Shown in pieces: positions 1-7,233 of a stretch of DNA of 16,562 nt. A program made the position numbers and the translations under genes. The stretch is from CAZQFS01 sp964592755 (GTDB lineage Bacteria; Hydrothermota; Tepidihabitantia; Tepidihabitantales; Tepidihabitantaceae). The notes under the pieces were generated by a model, which was given only the letters and a program-made list of their open reading frames with translations, did not search any database and was not told the origin of the DNA. Position 1 is the first letter of the stretch. The number at the start of each line of letters is the position of its first letter. Location of the stretch: NCBI GenBank assembly GCA_964592755.1, contig CAZQFS010000057.1:1-16562 (forward strand). The letters run 5' to 3'.

Positions 1-394
1 TCAGGGTCTCGGTGATGCGGCCCGGTACGGCGGCCGGGTCGGTGCCGACGCAGCGGAGGACGAACTCCAGGTTCTCATACACGGTTCGCTCGGCCAGGAG
101 CTTGAAGTCCTGGAAGATAATCCCGATGCGGCGCCTCAGCGCCGGGACGTCGCGCCGGCGCATAGTGTTGAGCCGGAAGCCGAGGACGTGCACGTCGCCG
201 GAGTCGGGCAGGTCCTGACGGTAGAGCAGCCGGAGCAGGGTCGTCTTGCCGGCACCGGTTGCGCCGAGGACGAAGACGAAGTCGCCTTTTTCCACGGTCA
301 GGCTGATGTCGGTCAGGGCCGGCCAGGCTCCGCCGTAGAGGCGGGAGACGCTGGTCAGTTGGACTGCGTGAGTGTCAGGTATCGATTCGGGCAC
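1..394 (-). CDS. ftsE: Cell-division ABC transporter ATP-binding protein FtsE (partial)
   Basis: This is the N-terminal 131 codons of an ABC ATPase; the rest lies beyond the left edge. Seen: Walker A GATGAGKTT at residues 44-52, and a Q-loop segment GIIFQDFKLLAERTVYENL at about 91-109. The stretch LYGG-WPALTDISLTVEKGDFVF before Walker A and the RRDVPALRRRIG lead-in to the Q-loop are typical of FtsE rather than of general exporters. In the family, FtsE pairs with the membrane protein FtsX and signals to cell-wall hydrolases at the septum; ftsX would be expected just off the window. The start is GTG at 394, preceded by GAGGT with a 7-base spacer. An ATG at 399 is in another frame. The gene begins 5 bases after the glycosyltransferase stop, so it is probably read from the same operon. 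Confidence 0.9.
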   Translation of the reverse strand, partial: MPESIPDTHAVQLTSVSRLYGGAWPALTDISLTVEKGDFVFVLGATGAGKTTLLRLLYRQDLPDSGDVHVLGFRLNTMRRRDVPALRRRIGIIFQDFKLLAERTVYENLEFVLRCVGTDPAAVPGRITETL

Positions 395-399
395 GCCAT

Positions 400-1059
400 T
401 TACCTCACATACCACCGGGCAAGAAACCAGCAGGCCGAGAGCCCGTCGCGGGCACCTATCTTCTTGCCCTCTTTGCGGGCCTGGTAGCGGATGGGGACCT
501 CGACGATGCGGCAGCCGCGACGCAGAAGTTTGACCGTTATCTCGGGCTCAATCTCGAAGCGGTTGGCGGTCAGGTTCAGGCTCTGGAACAGGGGTCGGCG
601 AACTGCCTTGTAGCAGGTCTCCATATCGGTGATGCAGCCCCCGAAGAGCAGGTCGGTCATGAAAGTCAGGAAGTAGTTGGCGAGGCGTGACGCCGGCAGG
701 AAGCTGGAGTTCCCCCGGAAGCGCGAGCCGTAGACCGCATCAATCCGTGGAGAGCGAAACGGCTCCAGCAGCGCCGGGTAGTCGTCCGGGTCGTATTCGA
801 GGTCAGCGTCCTGAATGACGGCGACGTCACCGGTGGCATGGGCGAGCGCGGTTCTGACGGCAGCGCCCTTGCCCTGGTTTCGGGCATGGGTCAGGAGCCG
901 GATTCCAGAGATGCTGCGGAGTATCTCGGCGGTGCGGTCGCGCGAGCAGTCGTCCACGACGACGATTTCCTTGTCCACCGGTGCGGCCTTGACGCGCTCG
1001 AGCAGCCGGGCTACCGACCGTTCCTCATTGAACACCGGAATCAAGACCGAGAGCTTCAT
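400..1059 (-). CDS. Family 2 glycosyltransferase (DPM1/polyprenyl-phosphate type, no membrane tail)
   Basis: A 219-residue GT-A fold glycosyltransferase. Seen: an N-terminal LSVLIPVFNEERS strand-loop, VVVDDCSRD at 33-41 (nucleotide-sugar binding), the DxD-type metal site DADLEYDP at 84-91, then YGSRFRG, TDMETCYK and FEIEPEITVKLLRRG with a final EGKKI and DGLSA. These blocks match the soluble bacterial dolichol-phosphate-mannose-synthase-like family, which moves a sugar from a nucleotide donor to a lipid phosphate or another acceptor. There are no C-terminal membrane helices, unlike the GtrB-like copy at 15512. The ATG at 1059 overlaps the oxidoreductase stop (ATGA), with GGAG 7 bases upstream, so it is translationally coupled. 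The donor sugar is not shown by sequence. UDP-xylose or UDP-glucuronate from the upstream genes is a reasonable guess only. Confidence 0.9.
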   Translation of the reverse strand: MKLSVLIPVFNEERSVARLLERVKAAPVDKEIVVVDDCSRDRTAEILRSISGIRLLTHARNQGKGAAVRTALAHATGDVAVIQDADLEYDPDDYPALLEPFRSPRIDAVYGSRFRGNSSFLPASRLANYFLTFMTDLLFGGCITDMETCYKAVRRPLFQSLNLTANRFEIEPEITVKLLRRGCRIVEVPIRYQARKEGKKIGARDGLSACWFLARWYVR

Positions 1060-2006
1060 GCCACGGCTCCGTCTGATGCCTGCTTTCTGTTTTCCTGGGC
1101 TGGGTGCCGGCGGTCAATGGTTACCCACGTTCCGGAGCCGGACCGAGCGAGCGCGGCCAGGCAGCGGGCGACCAGCACGCCCTGCGCCGGCCCGGCACAG
1201 GGCACCTTCCCGGAGCGACACGCGCGGATGAAATCAGCACACTGCCGGGTGAGCGGGAGCGTCGTCCAGTTCTTGTTCGCGGTCGGACCGCTGTCGGCAA
1301 AGACCGCGGTCCCTTGCGTGCCGGTTACCCGGAAGCGTCTGACCCGGATATTCCGGGACCAGGCTGCCCAGCCGGAGACGATGATGTCCTTGGGATAGAG
1401 AAGCTGGTACGACACGGCCTGACCTGAACGGCCGGTTCGGCCGCGGGCGGCAAGCGGCGGCCCGAGCAGCGCCGTGGTCATGGCGAGGTCGTGGGGCACG
1501 AGGTCGAACAGCACGCCGGCAGAGTCGGCCGCTCCGCCGGAAGTGCGAACCGCGGTGATACGGATTGGGTCGCCGAGCGTGCCTTGCGTAAACATCGCCT
1601 GCAGAGTTCTGAATCCCTCGTGGTAGACCATGGTGTGGCCGACCGCAAGCACCCGGCCGCGCGTCCGGGCCAGTTGGGCCAGGTCCTCGGCATGGCTCGT
1701 GGTCAGCGCCATCGGTTTCTCGACCAGGACGTGCCTGCCGGCGAGCAGGGCCTGGCGGGCCAGTGCGTAGTGGGTCCGGTCCGGTGACGCGACAACGACC
1801 GCGTCACACTCGACTTGGCAGAGCAGGTCGGCGAGCCGGTCGAACACGGGCACGGTGCAACCGGCGGCTCCGGCCCGGTTCGGGTCCGCCCCGGCCACCA
1901 GCTTACACCCGGGCAGCCGTGACAGGGTGGCGAGGTAGTTCGAGCCCCAGCGGCCCAGACCGGCAACCGCGACACGCAGCCTGTGTTGCTCGCTATCGGC
2001 TGGCAT
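1056..2006 (-). CDS. Gfo/Idh/MocA family NAD(P)-dependent sugar oxidoreductase
   Basis: A 316-residue dehydrogenase with an N-terminal Rossmann fold. Seen: GLGRWG at about 16-21, a cofactor-strand acidic residue in GADPNR near 40-44, the family hallmark EKP (96-98) in HVLVEKPMAL, and an AVGHTMVYHEGF block, where nucleotide-sugar 3-dehydrogenases of the WlbA/WbpB type carry a similar VGHT segment. Those enzymes oxidise UDP-linked uronic or amino sugars, which would fit a gene placed right after UDP-glucuronate and UDP-xylose synthesis. The exact substrate is not determinable here. The start is uncertain: I chose the ATG at 2006, nine codons before the Rossmann strand, giving a 14-base overlap with the epimerase gene. 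A TTG at 2033 would give a 41-base overlap. The 3' end overlaps the glycosyltransferase start by 4 bases. Confidence 0.85.
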   Translation of the reverse strand: MPADSEQHRLRVAVAGLGRWGSNYLATLSRLPGCKLVAGADPNRAGAAGCTVPVFDRLADLLCQVECDAVVVASPDRTHYALARQALLAGRHVLVEKPMALTTSHAEDLAQLARTRGRVLAVGHTMVYHEGFRTLQAMFTQGTLGDPIRITAVRTSGGAADSAGVLFDLVPHDLAMTTALLGPPLAARGRTGRSGQAVSYQLLYPKDIIVSGWAAWSRNIRVRRFRVTGTQGTAVFADSGPTANKNWTTLPLTRQCADFIRACRSGKVPCAGPAQGVLVARCLAALARSGSGTWVTIDRRHPAQENRKQASDGAVA

Positions 2007-2937
2007 CGGCTTGGTGGCGGGCGAACCAGTCAATGGTCAGTCTCAGCCCGGCTTCCAGACCGACGGCCGGACGCCAGCCCAGAACCCGGCGGGCGCGTCT
2101 GATGTCCGGGCGGCGCTGTCTGGGGTCGTCTTCCGGCAGGGGCTCGAACCGGAGCGGACTTGACGAGCCGGTCAGGCGGCGAACGATGCGGGCGAACTGA
2201 AGGATGGTGAATTCGGCCGGATTGCCGAGATTCACCGGCATCGGGTCGGCACAGCCGGCGAGCCGGTACAATCCCTCGACCATGTCCGCTACGTAGCAGA
2301 AACTCCGGGTCTGGCGGCCGCGGCCGTAGATGGTCATGGGCTTACCGGACAGTGCCTGGCTGATAAGGTTGGGCACGACCCGGCCGTCATTTAGTTTCAT
2401 GCGGGGACCGTACGTGTTGAAGATGCGGGCGATGCGTACGGCCAGGCCGTTTCGGCGATGATAGGCCATGACCAGGGCTTCGGCATAGCGCTTGGCTTCG
2501 TCGTAGACCGAACGCACGCCCACCGGATTGACGCGGCCCCAGTAGTGCTCAGGCTGGGGATGGACGAGCGGGTCGCCATAGACCTCAGAAGTCGAGGCCT
2601 GAACAAAGACCGCCTGCTTGCGTCGGCAGAGCTCGAGCAGGTTGCGCGTGCCCTGAGCTCCGACCGCGAGCGTTTCAAGCGGCAATGCCAGGTAGTCGCG
2701 CGGCGAGGCGGGCGAGGCGAGGTTGTAGACCAGGTCGAGGCGTCCGGGCACGGTCAGGGGTCGGGTTATGTCCTGCTTCAGGAACCGGAATCCGGGGCGG
2801 CGCATCAGGTGGGCGATGTTGCGACGCCGGCCGGTCAGCAGGTTGTCAACGCAGAGCACGTCGAAGCCGCGGCCAAGCAGGTGCTCGCACAGATGGGAGC
2901 CGATGAATCCGGCCCCACCGGCGACCAGCACCCTCAC
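1993..2937 (-). CDS. uxs: UDP-glucuronic acid decarboxylase (UDP-xylose synthase)
   Basis: A 314-residue short-chain dehydrogenase of the extended type. It is expected to oxidise UDP-glucuronate at C4, decarboxylate it and reduce it back to UDP-xylose in the cytoplasm. Seen: NAD-binding GGAGFIGSHL at 7-16, STSEVYGDPLVHPQ at 115-128 with the catalytic Thr/Ser-Glu, YDEAKR with the catalytic Tyr145 and Lys149, then ARIFNTYGPRM, DGRVV and TRSFCYVADMV. The combination of PASPxxY, TSEVYGDPLVHPQ, YWGxVNPxGVRSxYDE and NTYGPRM is diagnostic for the UXS group among epimerases/dehydratases. Length is normal for bacterial UXS. The start GTG overlaps the ugd stop (GTGA), with GGAG 7 bases upstream. Directly following ugd, it takes that enzyme's product as substrate. 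Confidence 0.9.
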   Translation of the reverse strand: MRVLVAGGAGFIGSHLCEHLLGRGFDVLCVDNLLTGRRRNIAHLMRRPGFRFLKQDITRPLTVPGRLDLVYNLASPASPRDYLALPLETLAVGAQGTRNLLELCRRKQAVFVQASTSEVYGDPLVHPQPEHYWGRVNPVGVRSVYDEAKRYAEALVMAYHRRNGLAVRIARIFNTYGPRMKLNDGRVVPNLISQALSGKPMTIYGRGRQTRSFCYVADMVEGLYRLAGCADPMPVNLGNPAEFTILQFARIVRRLTGSSSPLRFEPLPEDDPRQRRPDIRRARRVLGWRPAVGLEAGLRLTIDWFARHQADASR

Positions 2938-4223
2938 CGACCTACTCCGACATAGGTGAAGCCGAGCCGTTCGACCTCGGCACGCTCAAACAGGTTGCGG
3001 CCGTCGCAGATAATCGGCAGGCGCATGCGTTTCTTCAACTCGGTCAGGTTCAGTTCCCTGAACTCGGGCCACTCGGTGAGCACGGCCAGCAGGTCGGCGT
3101 CGTCGGCCACGTCCTCGGCCCGGCGACAGAACTCGATGCCGGGAATCACGGCTCGGGCCCGCTCCATCGCCTGCGGGTCATAGGCCTTGACGCGCGCGCC
3201 CTCGGCCACAAGCGCGGCGATGATGTCGATGGAAGGGGCGAATCTCATGTCGTCGGTGTTGGGCTTGAAGGCGAGCCCGAGCACACCGATGCTCTTGTCG
3301 CGCAGGTTCCAGAGCAGAGACTGAACCTTGCGCACGAACCGGCGCTTGGCGTCTTCGTTTATCGCCTCGACTTCCTTGAGCAGCCGGAAATCGTAGCCGA
3401 GCTCGGCGGCGATGGCGATGAACGCGCGCAGGTCCTTGGGAAAGCAGAATCCGCCGTATCCGATGCCGGCGGAGAGGAAGTCCGGGCCTATGCGCCGGTC
3501 CATGCCCACGCCCGCCGTGACCTGGCGCACGTCCGCCCCTGACGCCTCGCAGATAACCGACAGAGCATTGGCAAAGGAAATCTTCATCGAGAGGAAGGCG
3601 TTCGAGGCATGTTTGATCAGCTCGGCGCTGGCCAGGTCGGTGAAGACAATCGGCGCATCAATCGGCCGGTAGATTTCCGTCATTATCTCGCGGGCCCGGT
3701 CCGACTCGACGCCGACGACGATTCGGTCCGGGTGCAGGAAGTCCTCGACTGCCGAACCCTCGCGGAGGAACTCCGGGTTGGAGGCGACGTCAAACGGCGT
3801 GCCCGCCCTGTTGTAGCGCTCGATGGTCGTGCGTACCCACCGGCCGGTCTGGACCGGCACGGTTGACTTCTCCACGACGAGATGGTATTCCCTCATGCTG
3901 GTGGCGATGTCGCGCGCCACGTTCTCGACAAAGGTGAGGTCCGGACCGCCGGCATCGCGCGGCGGGGTGCCTACCGCGATGAAGGCCACCGTGCTCCCGG
4001 CCACGGCAGACTTGATGTCGGTCGTGAACGAAAGCCGACCTGCCGCCACGGTCCCGCGGATGATGTCGTGCAGCCCGGGCTCGTAGATTGGCATCCCGCC
4101 GGCATTGAGCAAGTCAATCTTGGCCGGGTCATTGTCTACGCAGATGACCTCGTGGCCAATCCGGGCGAGACACGGACCGGACGTCAGCCCGACATAGCCG
4201 GCGCCAATCATGGCAATCTTCAC
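2934..4223 (-). CDS. ugd: UDP-glucose 6-dehydrogenase
   Basis: A 429-residue, full-length enzyme that oxidises UDP-glucose twice with NAD+ to UDP-glucuronate. Seen: Rossmann motif MIGAGYVGL at 5-13, GTPP at 85-88, VVEKSTVPV at 116-124, SNPEFLREG at 148-156, ELIKHASNAFLS with Lys204 and Asn208, and GYGGFCFPKD with the catalytic Cys260 and Asp264. The C-terminal NAD-sugar domain carries the GLAFKPNTDDMRFAPS block. The start is GTG at 4223, which keeps the first beta strand (KIAMIG) complete. No Shine-Dalgarno sequence precedes it, and a consensus-like -10 box ends 6 bases upstream, so the mRNA is predicted to begin at the GTG itself. It is the first gene of the leftward glycan operon and overlaps the next gene by 4 bases. 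Confidence 0.96.
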   Translation of the reverse strand: MKIAMIGAGYVGLTSGPCLARIGHEVICVDNDPAKIDLLNAGGMPIYEPGLHDIIRGTVAAGRLSFTTDIKSAVAGSTVAFIAVGTPPRDAGGPDLTFVENVARDIATSMREYHLVVEKSTVPVQTGRWVRTTIERYNRAGTPFDVASNPEFLREGSAVEDFLHPDRIVVGVESDRAREIMTEIYRPIDAPIVFTDLASAELIKHASNAFLSMKISFANALSVICEASGADVRQVTAGVGMDRRIGPDFLSAGIGYGGFCFPKDLRAFIAIAAELGYDFRLLKEVEAINEDAKRRFVRKVQSLLWNLRDKSIGVLGLAFKPNTDDMRFAPSIDIIAALVAEGARVKAYDPQAMERARAVIPGIEFCRRAEDVADDADLLAVLTEWPEFRELNLTELKKRMRLPIICDGRNLFERAEVERLGFTYVGVGR

Positions 4224-4229
4224 GACTGA

Positions 4230-4257
4230 ACTATATTGGTGAAGCAGAGATAGTCAA
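4230..4257 (-). promoter_or_regulatory. Sigma70-type promoter of the ugd operon, leaderless geometry
   Basis: On the minus strand, TTGACT (4257-4252), a 16-base spacer and TATAGT (4235-4230) give 5/6 matches to both consensus hexamers. Only TCAGTC separates the -10 box from the GTG start, so the usual start point 7 bases after the box would be the G of GTG. No ribosome binding site is visible. Confidence 0.75.
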
Positions 4258-4287
4258 GCAGAGCATCCCCAATCCCGAGATGGACCG

Positions 4288-4359
4288 CCACGAAAGACAC
4301 GAAGTCCTAGCAGAAGGCCGGCGGTTCGAAGTGTATCCATTCCTTCGTGCTCTTCGTGG
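4288..4359. repeat. Imperfect inverted repeat of the CACGAAG type
   Basis: CCACGAAAGACACGAAG (4288-4304) and CTTCGTGCTCTTCGTGG (4343-4359) are reverse complements with 2 mismatches in 17, separated by 38 bases. Short words CCAATCC and CCGAGATG occur on both sides (4269-4282; 4368-4374 and 4389-4396). Translated, the element gives HEEHEG-like peptides, which I recall as common spurious ORFs in environmental genomes, so this is probably a dispersed non-coding repeat. The arms could fold in RNA or DNA. No transposase is present. Confidence 0.55.
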
Positions 4360-4952
4360 CTCAGTGTCCAATCCTGGGCAGCATCAGCCCGAGATGCACT
4401 CGGCAGGGCGACCGTTTCCGGCCGCCCTGCCGATACGCGGGTTTCGCGTTCACTCTCCATCCACCCGATGATGGCAGTCCAGTTCCCTGTCCAGGTCGGT
4501 GAAACCGCTCCGCGACCCGGCGCGGCTCGCCCGACCTCAGTGGCTGTCCGGCCTGGTTCGGTCCCGGCGCAGCAGGAGGCTCGCCCGCCCGAAATCCGAA
4601 CCCAGCGTTGGCTCCGGTGAGTCCGGCTCGGTCAGCGACTCTGGCCTCATGCCGAACAGGTGCAGCAACGGACTCGGTCCGCTTCGGCGCTTGGCCCCGG
4701 AATCGAGCACGCCAGCCGGAATGTCCCCAGCCACTGTGTTCATGTCGTCATCCGAACGCCTGCCACCAGTGCCCATGCCACTGGCTGTTGCACGGACTGT
4801 ACCAACCACACTAAGATTGTAACTACTTGCCCAGTAAGACGTTACGATGACATGGCGAGTTGACCTGATGGGCCGCGGTGTGCATTCATGACACAGAGAC
4901 CGACATCATCGCAGCCTTGACAGCGTAACCACCAATTTATCAATGTGTTACA

Positions 4953-4973
4953 GTGTATCATGAAATGATACAC
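4953..4973. promoter_or_regulatory. Perfect 9-bp palindrome, probable operator
   Basis: GTGTATCAT (4953-4961), GAA, then ATGATACAC (4965-4973) is a perfect dyad with a 3-base centre. It sits in an AT-rich stretch, 31 bases after a TTGACA hexamer (4917-4922) that has TATCAA 15 bases on. It is not followed by a T-run on either strand, so a terminator is unlikely. A dimeric repressor site upstream of the hyp operon is the simplest reading. No regulator gene lies in the window. Confidence 0.5.
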
Positions 4974-5054
4974 TCTGTTGGGGTGCGGAGACGCTTCTTG
5001 TCGGCTGTCATGCGGTCGGCGATGGTATTCAGGCCGCCGCGGCTCAGGCTCAGA

Positions 5055-5082
5055 TTGACGTCTGGGCAGCAGCCAATATAAT
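5055..5082 (+). promoter_or_regulatory. Strong sigma70-type promoter of the hypD operon
   Basis: TTGACG (5055-5060), a 16-base spacer and a perfect TATAAT (5077-5082). The hypD ATG follows 11 bases later, so a transcript starting 7 bases after the box would carry a leader of only about 5 bases. AGGTG in this gap could act as a ribosome binding site only on a longer, upstream-initiated transcript. Confidence 0.75.
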
Positions 5083-5093
5083 CAGGTGCAGCA

Positions 5094-6179
5094 ATGAAGA
5101 GCCGCAGCCCGAGTCTTGGTCGTAGCCTGCTGAAGAGAGTGAATAGCCTTGTCTCAGAGCTTTGCCGGACTCGCGCCGGCATTACCTTGATGGAAGTCTG
5201 CGGCACCCACACCATGGCAATATCCGAGCATGGAATACGGCGGGCAGTAGACCCAAGGCTGAAGTTGCTGTCCGGACCAGGGTGTCCGGTGTGTGTGACC
5301 CCGCAGGAGGAGATTGACGCGGCAATCAGTCTGGCCCACCGGCCGGACTTGACCCTGGTGACATTCGGGGACATGATGCGCGTACCCGGTTCGGCGACGT
5401 CACTGGAGCGGGAGCGGGCAGGCGGCGCTGACGTGCGCGTGGTCTACTCGGCGCTCGACTGCGTGTCACTGGCTGCCGCAGCACCGAGCCGCGAGTTCGT
5501 GTTTCTCGGGGTGGGTTTTGAGACGACGGCGCCGACCATTGCCGGGACCCTGCTCAAAGCCAGGCAGGCGAGACTGGAGAACCTCAGTGTGTTCTGCCTG
5601 CTCAAGCTGATACCTCCGGCGCTGGCCGCGATTGCCGGCTCAAGCCAGGTGCGGGTTGACGGCTTCATCCTGCCGGGTCATGTTTCGACAATCATCGGAA
5701 CGCGACCCTACGAGTCGCTGCGCGACAAGTACCGGTTGCCATGCTGCGTGGTCGGGTTTGAGGAGCTCGACATCCTTCAAGGCATCATCATGCTGCTTGA
5801 GCAGATGCAGACCGGACCGGAGGTGGCGATTCAGTACCGCCGCAGCGTCCGGCCTGACGGCAACGTCGCGGCCCGGCGGGCAATAGAGCGTGTCTTTCGC
5901 ACCGATGATGCAAGCTGGCGCGGCATCGGCTTGATACCGCGCTCCGGGTTGAAGCTCGCGCCCGAGTTTGCGTCTTTTGATGCCGGGAAGCGCTACAAGG
6001 TCAAACCGACCCGGCCGCGTCGTACCGCCTGCCAGTGCGGCGAGGTGATGCTGGGGTTGATTACTCCGCCTGAGTGCCGGTTGTTCGCCCGCGGGTGCAG
6101 CCCAGAAACGCCGGTCGGGCCCTGCATGGTCTCCTCTGAGGGTGCATGTGCGGCGTACTACAAGTATGAGCGAACGTAA
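5094..6179 (+). CDS. hypD: NiFe hydrogenase maturation protein HypD
   Basis: A 361-residue cytoplasmic iron-sulfur protein. In the family, HypD with HypC forms the scaffold on which Fe(CN)2CO is built for NiFe hydrogenases. HypE supplies the cyanide and HypD's cluster and thiols supply electrons. Seen: CGTHT with Cys36, the GPGCPVC motif with Cys64 and Cys67, GFETTAP, LPGHVSTIIG, and a C-terminal cysteine set (Cys313, 315, 328, 335, 344, 352) in the order CGEVM, ECRLFARGC, GPCMVSSEGAC, as in the 4Fe-4S domain. All key cysteines are kept, so it should be functional. It starts at the ATG just after a consensus promoter and overlaps hypE by 32 bases with the hypE start chosen here. hypA, B, C and F are not in the window. 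Confidence 0.96.
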   Translation: MKSRSPSLGRSLLKRVNSLVSELCRTRAGITLMEVCGTHTMAISEHGIRRAVDPRLKLLSGPGCPVCVTPQEEIDAAISLAHRPDLTLVTFGDMMRVPGSATSLERERAGGADVRVVYSALDCVSLAAAAPSREFVFLGVGFETTAPTIAGTLLKARQARLENLSVFCLLKLIPPALAAIAGSSQVRVDGFILPGHVSTIIGTRPYESLRDKYRLPCCVVGFEELDILQGIIMLLEQMQTGPEVAIQYRRSVRPDGNVAARRAIERVFRTDDASWRGIGLIPRSGLKLAPEFASFDAGKRYKVKPTRPRRTACQCGEVMLGLITPPECRLFARGCSPETPVGPCMVSSEGACAAYYKYERT

Positions 6180-7233
6180 GGGAAGACGTACACCGCGGCC
6201 GGACCTTGTTTTCAGCCCGCCGGGCATCGCCGGTGACATACGTGATGAGCAGATTGTGGCCGGCCACGGTGCCGGCGGCAGGAAGACTCACCGGCTAATC
6301 AGGAACGTGTTTGTCCGGGAGTTCGGCGGCCGTGCGCTCACGCGACTCGAGGACGGCGCGGTACTGCCACGCTGGCGCGGCGACACAGTGATGACCACTG
6401 ATTCCTACGTCGTGCAGCCACTCTTCTTCCCCGGCGGCGACATCGGCAAGCTCGCGGTCTGCGGCACGGTGAACGACCTGGCAGTGATGGGCGCTGAGCC
6501 TCGCTACCTTTCAGTCGGGTTCGTGCTGCGCGAAGGGCTCAGCGCCGAAGTGCTGGCGCGAGTCTGCCGGTCAATCGGCATTGCCTGTCGCGGCGCCGGG
6601 GTCGAGGTCGTGACCGGCGATACCAAGGTCATCGAGCGTGGCGAGGACGAGGGACTCTACGTCAACACGACCGGCATCGGCACGCGACCGGCCGGTGTCA
6701 GGCTCGGGGTCGAGCATATCCGGCCGGGCGACGCGGTCATCCTGAGCGGAGCCATCGGCGAGCATGAAGCCGCGATTGCCGTGGCACGCGGCGCCTGGCG
6801 GTTCAAGGGCAAAGTCACGAGTGACTGTGCGGCGCTGCACGGCTTGATTCGCGGGCTGGGCCGCGGCATCAGGGTGATGCGCGACCCAACCCGGGGCGGG
6901 CTGGCTACGGTCCTCAACGAGTTTGCCGAGGGTGCGAAACTGGGGATAGTCATTGACGCTGACTCGGTTCCGGTCCCGGCACCGGTACGCGGCGTGGCGC
7001 GGCTGCTCGGGCTGGACCCGTTCTACATGGCGAACGAAGGCAAAGTCGTGCTGGTGAGCGAACCGGGCCGGACCAGTCACATCCTGGCCGCGATGCGACG
7101 CCACCCGCTGGGCCGTGGGGCGGTACGAATCGGCTCGGTAGTCAAGAGCCCGAAGGGCGTCTGGCTCAAGACCGGTGTCGGGTCCCGGCCGCTCATCATG
7201 CTTGAAGGCGAGCAACTGCCGCGCATCTGCTGA
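6148..7233 (+). CDS. hypE: Hydrogenase maturation protein HypE (cyanide-forming)
   Basis: A PurM/AIR-synthetase-fold ATPase of about 361 residues. HypE's C-terminal cysteine receives a carbamoyl group from HypF and is dehydrated with ATP to a thiocyanate that HypD/HypC use. Seen: an N-terminal GHGAGGRKTHRLI, TTDSYVVQPLFFPGGDIG, the VCGTVNDLAVMGAEP helix, GDTKVIERG, LSGAIGEHE, MRDPTRGGLATVLNE, and the exact terminal tetrapeptide PRIC, with Cys as last residue as required. About 30-35 extra residues precede the usual start of the family. The start is uncertain: GTG at 6148 has GAGG 6 bases upstream, while GTG 6142 and ATG 6166 are in frame. All of them overlap hypD. Its stop shares a base with the next start (TGATG). 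Confidence 0.95.
   Translation: MRRTTSMSERKGRRTPRPDLVFSPPGIAGDIRDEQIVAGHGAGGRKTHRLIRNVFVREFGGRALTRLEDGAVLPRWRGDTVMTTDSYVVQPLFFPGGDIGKLAVCGTVNDLAVMGAEPRYLSVGFVLREGLSAEVLARVCRSIGIACRGAGVEVVTGDTKVIERGEDEGLYVNTTGIGTRPAGVRLGVEHIRPGDAVILSGAIGEHEAAIAVARGAWRFKGKVTSDCAALHGLIRGLGRGIRVMRDPTRGGLATVLNEFAEGAKLGIVIDADSVPVPAPVRGVARLLGLDPFYMANEGKVVLVSEPGRTSHILAAMRRHPLGRGAVRIGSVVKSPKGVWLKTGVGSRPLIMLEGEQLPRIC

Larger units (their letters stand above)
4258..5054. other. Gene-free interval between the divergent ugd and hypD operons
   Basis: About 800 bases without a gene I can support. Open frames exist on both strands (for example 4499-4822 plus and 4537-4809 minus), but their proteins are low-complexity, rich in Arg, Ser and Pro, and have no recognisable domain or ribosome binding site. 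The left part holds a CACGAAG-type inverted repeat (4288-4359). Bases from about 4810 to 4980 are noticeably more AT-rich than the rest of the window and contain the palindrome at 4953-4973, consistent with a regulatory zone. Isolated TTGACC (4860) and TTGACA (4917) hexamers lack a good -10 partner, apart from TATCAA at 4938 after the second. Confidence 0.6.

Noticed and set aside
4323..4330. GGTTCGAA, resembling a tRNA T-loop
   Set aside because: The flanking bases do not pair as a T-stem, and no D-arm, anticodon arm or acceptor stem can be drawn around it.
4537..4809. 90-codon minus-strand frame with TACAAT six bases before a GTG
   Set aside because: The -10 spacing imitates ugd, but there is no -35 match, the protein has no domain, and codon use is unlike the neighbouring genes.
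4958..5374. 138-codon minus-strand frame across the hypD promoter
   Set aside because: Most of it is antisense to hypD; the tail that lies in the intergenic part has no recognisable motif and ends inside the palindrome.
5640..6239. 199-codon minus-strand frame
   Set aside because: Antisense shadow of hypD and hypE with no domain or ribosome binding site.
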